From NCBI RefSeq assembly GCF_035818475.1, contig NZ_JAYMGV010000001.1, positions 1,736,001-1,800,000 on the forward strand: a DNA stretch of 64,000 nt, in the 5' to 3' direction. Made by a program: the position numbers and the translations under genes. The first letter of the stretch is position 1; each line of letters starts with the position of its first letter. The DNA comes from Cognatitamlana sp035818475 (GTDB lineage Bacteria > Bacteroidota > Bacteroidia > Flavobacteriales > Flavobacteriaceae). Below the pieces are notes generated by a model. That model was not told the DNA's origin, searched no databases, and was given only the letters and a program-made list of their open reading frames with translations. This document shows, in pieces, positions 63,501-64,000 of this stretch.

Positions 63501-63745
63501 TCTTGAGTTGAGTAGCCAACAAAACTAAAAACCAGGGTATCACCGATTTCTGCTTCAATTGAATAGTTTCCGTCAAAATCTGTTGAGGTACCTGAAGAAG
63601 TACCTTTTACTAAGACAGTAGTTCCAGGTAACGGTAAACCAGATTCATCTGATACTGCCCCTGAAATTGTCTTCTCTTGTGCAAAAGTAAGTTGCACAAC
63701 TAACGCCAGTAATAGCGTTAGAATTCCACTAAACTTTGTTTTCAT
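60527..63745 (-). CDS. SusC/RagA family TonB-dependent outer-membrane receptor
   Basis: 1072 residues from the ATG at 63745 (signal peptide identical to that of the other SusC). The CarboxypepD_reg domain, then EEVVITAQGIKAKPRALSYS, a plug with LFVVDGVPINNDSY and NGVVLITTKKGKQGK, and a barrel ending SYGFDVKLNF. The plug and barrel are only distantly like those of the second SusC, so different ligands are likely. It is cotranscribed with the SusD-like_2 gene. Confidence 0.94.
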   Translation of the reverse strand: MKTKFSGILTLLLALVVQLTFAQEKTISGAVSDESGLPLPGTTVLVKGTSSGTSTDFDGNYSIEAEIGDTLVFSFVGYSTQEIVVGASNTVNVTLTEDAESLEEVVITAQGIKAKPRALSYSIQSVDSGDITKAQETNVVSALSAKAAGVQVTTSSGSVGASANIRIRGNTSITRSNSPLFVVDGVPINNDSYSEDPTQTNNNSSLGGTDFSNRAIDMNSSDIESVNILKGIAATTLYGIRANNGVVLITTKKGKQGKTRVTLRTSASFSEINKGPDLQRTYAQGRHNPDGSGLQYRGPETFEGDSWGPLISDLEYDGDTSYPFHRNGALVPAGTGNGIAAQSYDNYNFFKTGDVFDVNLSASGGTDKVNYRASMGKLVQNGVAPNEEFIRKTFRIDLQAKLYEDLTLDASAQYSNSGGVRVQRGSNISGVMLGLLRNTPTFDMGNGKTGQAAADDPSSYFYDIPGSELPGHRSYRDGIYNNPYFTVSRNSNTDDVNRIIGKMGLTYNLNDWITLKTSASIDNWTDTRKIGFDIIDASFGNGRVINDVIQNQDVNWNALVTATKDLNENLGLTATIGYDGFYTKNNRQTVIGDGMTIPGFFNLSNVSTTQAQELTNRKKLIGAFVTATLSYNNMLFITPSFRNDWTSTLPVDENTFQTYSIGGSFIFSEILDSNFINYGKLRGSWGKSGNDAPVYGTLTNFGGTVASGDGFIQSVTFPAYGATSFERSGRAGNPDLVPETTKEFEVGIQLSMLDNRLKFDATYYDRETTDQIVPIDATPSSGFVEVFSNIGRVSNKGVELTLGGTPVRTDDFNWDIDVNFTTYENVVEELAEGLESYVLNGFSGTSSRAVEGESYGAIYGARYARNDEGTMLIDDAGYPLLATTDGVIGDPIPDFLMGINNTFSYKNLSLSVLLDIREGGDIWCGTCGILDYFGVSSETLLRDQTTTFPGIVQSTGAPNNQVVPYSDPTISESNNYWRRYGFGDVDEGNVYDASWFRLREVTLTYTLPSRLLKGTFIEGISVSAYGRNLYLSTDYPGVDPETNLTGDSNGIGLDYFNNPNTRSYGFDVKLNF

Positions 63746-63795
63746 TGTATAATTATTTGAATTAGTCAGTATCAAAAATCACAATAAAAAGTTAA
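63493..63795 (-). repeat. Duplicated susC 5' region, copy 1
   Basis: Partner of 58620-58922. Leader and signal-peptide DNA are almost identical, including an inverted repeat CTAACGC / GCGTTAG at 63700-63721 (58827-58848 in the other copy). Confidence 0.75.
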
Positions 63796-63803
63796 TAAAA
63801 CAA
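63773..63803 (-). promoter_or_regulatory. Promoter of the first susCD operon
   Basis: On minus, TTG (complement of 63801-63803), 20 bases, then GATTTTTG (complement of 63773-63780), the same form as at 58900-58931. Confidence 0.4.
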
Positions 63804-63862
63804 CAAATTTTGGTTAAAATTTGGTTCTGTATGTTAATTTGTAGTGAATTATAAGGTAATAA

Positions 63863-64000
63863 CTAAAAATTAGTCATTAGGCTTAAATGGACTTTTGAGT
63901 TAGAGAGTTTAAAGGAGGTGTTTTCATTTTTGCCGTTTGCATAGTTGAACTTAAATAGGCCAGCTTTGGTTAAAATACCAAAACCGAAACCATATCCAAA
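63863..64000 (-). CDS. Outer-membrane beta-barrel protein, C-terminal end (partial)
   Basis: A minus-strand frame enters from the right edge and ends at a TAG at 63863-63865, giving the last 45 residues. It begins FGYGFGFGILTKAGLFKFNY and ends SKVHLSLMTNF. Alternating aromatic and glycine residues and a terminal Phe are the signal of an outer-membrane barrel; GILTKAGLFKFNYANGK then SKVH looks like the end of BamA/Omp85-family proteins of this phylum. The specific family is inference. It is too short to appear in a routine ORF call. Confidence 0.6.
   Translation of the reverse strand, partial: FGYGFGFGILTKAGLFKFNYANGKNENTSFKLSNSKVHLSLMTNF

Noticed and set aside
1..64000. CRISPR arrays, prophage, insertion sequences, rRNA and tRNA genes
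   Set aside because: Looked for spaced direct repeats, transposase or integrase motifs and tRNA-like sequence in the gaps; none seen.

Overview
The window is AT-rich chromosomal DNA of a bacterium of the phylum Bacteroidota, almost certainly a marine-type Flavobacteriaceae. The sequence evidence is two SusC/SusD outer-membrane uptake pairs, two secreted proteins ending in type IX secretion (T9SS) sorting domains, a PafA-type alkaline phosphatase, a hypoxanthine phosphoribosyltransferase-adenylate kinase fusion of the kind I know from this family, many lipoprotein signals, and promoters of the Bacteroidota form (TTG, about 20 bases, TAnnTTTG) with almost no Shine-Dalgarno sequences. I see no phage, transposase, CRISPR, rRNA or tRNA.

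Layout. 1-9 kb: end of a GDP-mannose pyrophosphorylase gene, a DUF389 membrane protein, a lipoprotein joining a GH105 unsaturated-glycuronyl hydrolase to a BNR-type propeller (with a palindromic operator at its promoter), an MlaEF-like lipid transporter, PafA phosphatase and a secreted nuclease. 9-19 kb: a five-repeat T9SS surface protein; a minus-strand KASIII / methyltransferase / glycosyltransferase operon; glycine decarboxylase; a UbiA-like membrane protein; an ECF sigma / zinc anti-sigma pair. 18.5-24 kb: a GbsR-type regulator and a DUF2071 gene that share an operator, an M3 peptidase, and purE with purK. 24-32 kb: hpt-adk, obgE, a membrane protein with a GT2 glycosyltransferase, a DUF4136 lipoprotein, an SDR, an M64 peptidase and a lipoprotein. 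32.5-39 kb: a 2187-residue alpha-2-macroglobulin that carries a SusC-like regulatory plus TonB-plug module. 39-51 kb: a TPR protein, Mpl, a FIST sensor overlapping a hybrid histidine kinase, then a compact plus-strand run from radC to a set of envelope proteins. 51-54 kb: rarA, a rhomboid protease and rlmB. 54-64 kb: two complete SusC/SusD operons, each with its own promoter and terminator, and the tail of an outer-membrane beta-barrel gene at the right edge.

The most unusual items are: (1) the thioester alpha-2-macroglobulin with an embedded SusC-type N-terminal module and plug; (2) a structured interspersed element, present twice, each copy just downstream of a gene in that gene's sense direction, with matched closing-stem ends and a compensated hairpin; (3) a 28-base perfect palindrome at the gbsR-like promoter with a second, 20-of-28 copy before the DUF2071 gene; (4) three promoters whose -7 box ends 4 bases before the ATG, suggesting leaderless mRNAs; (5) the GH105-BNR fusion with its operator. 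Functional statements rest on reading motifs by eye; no database search was run.
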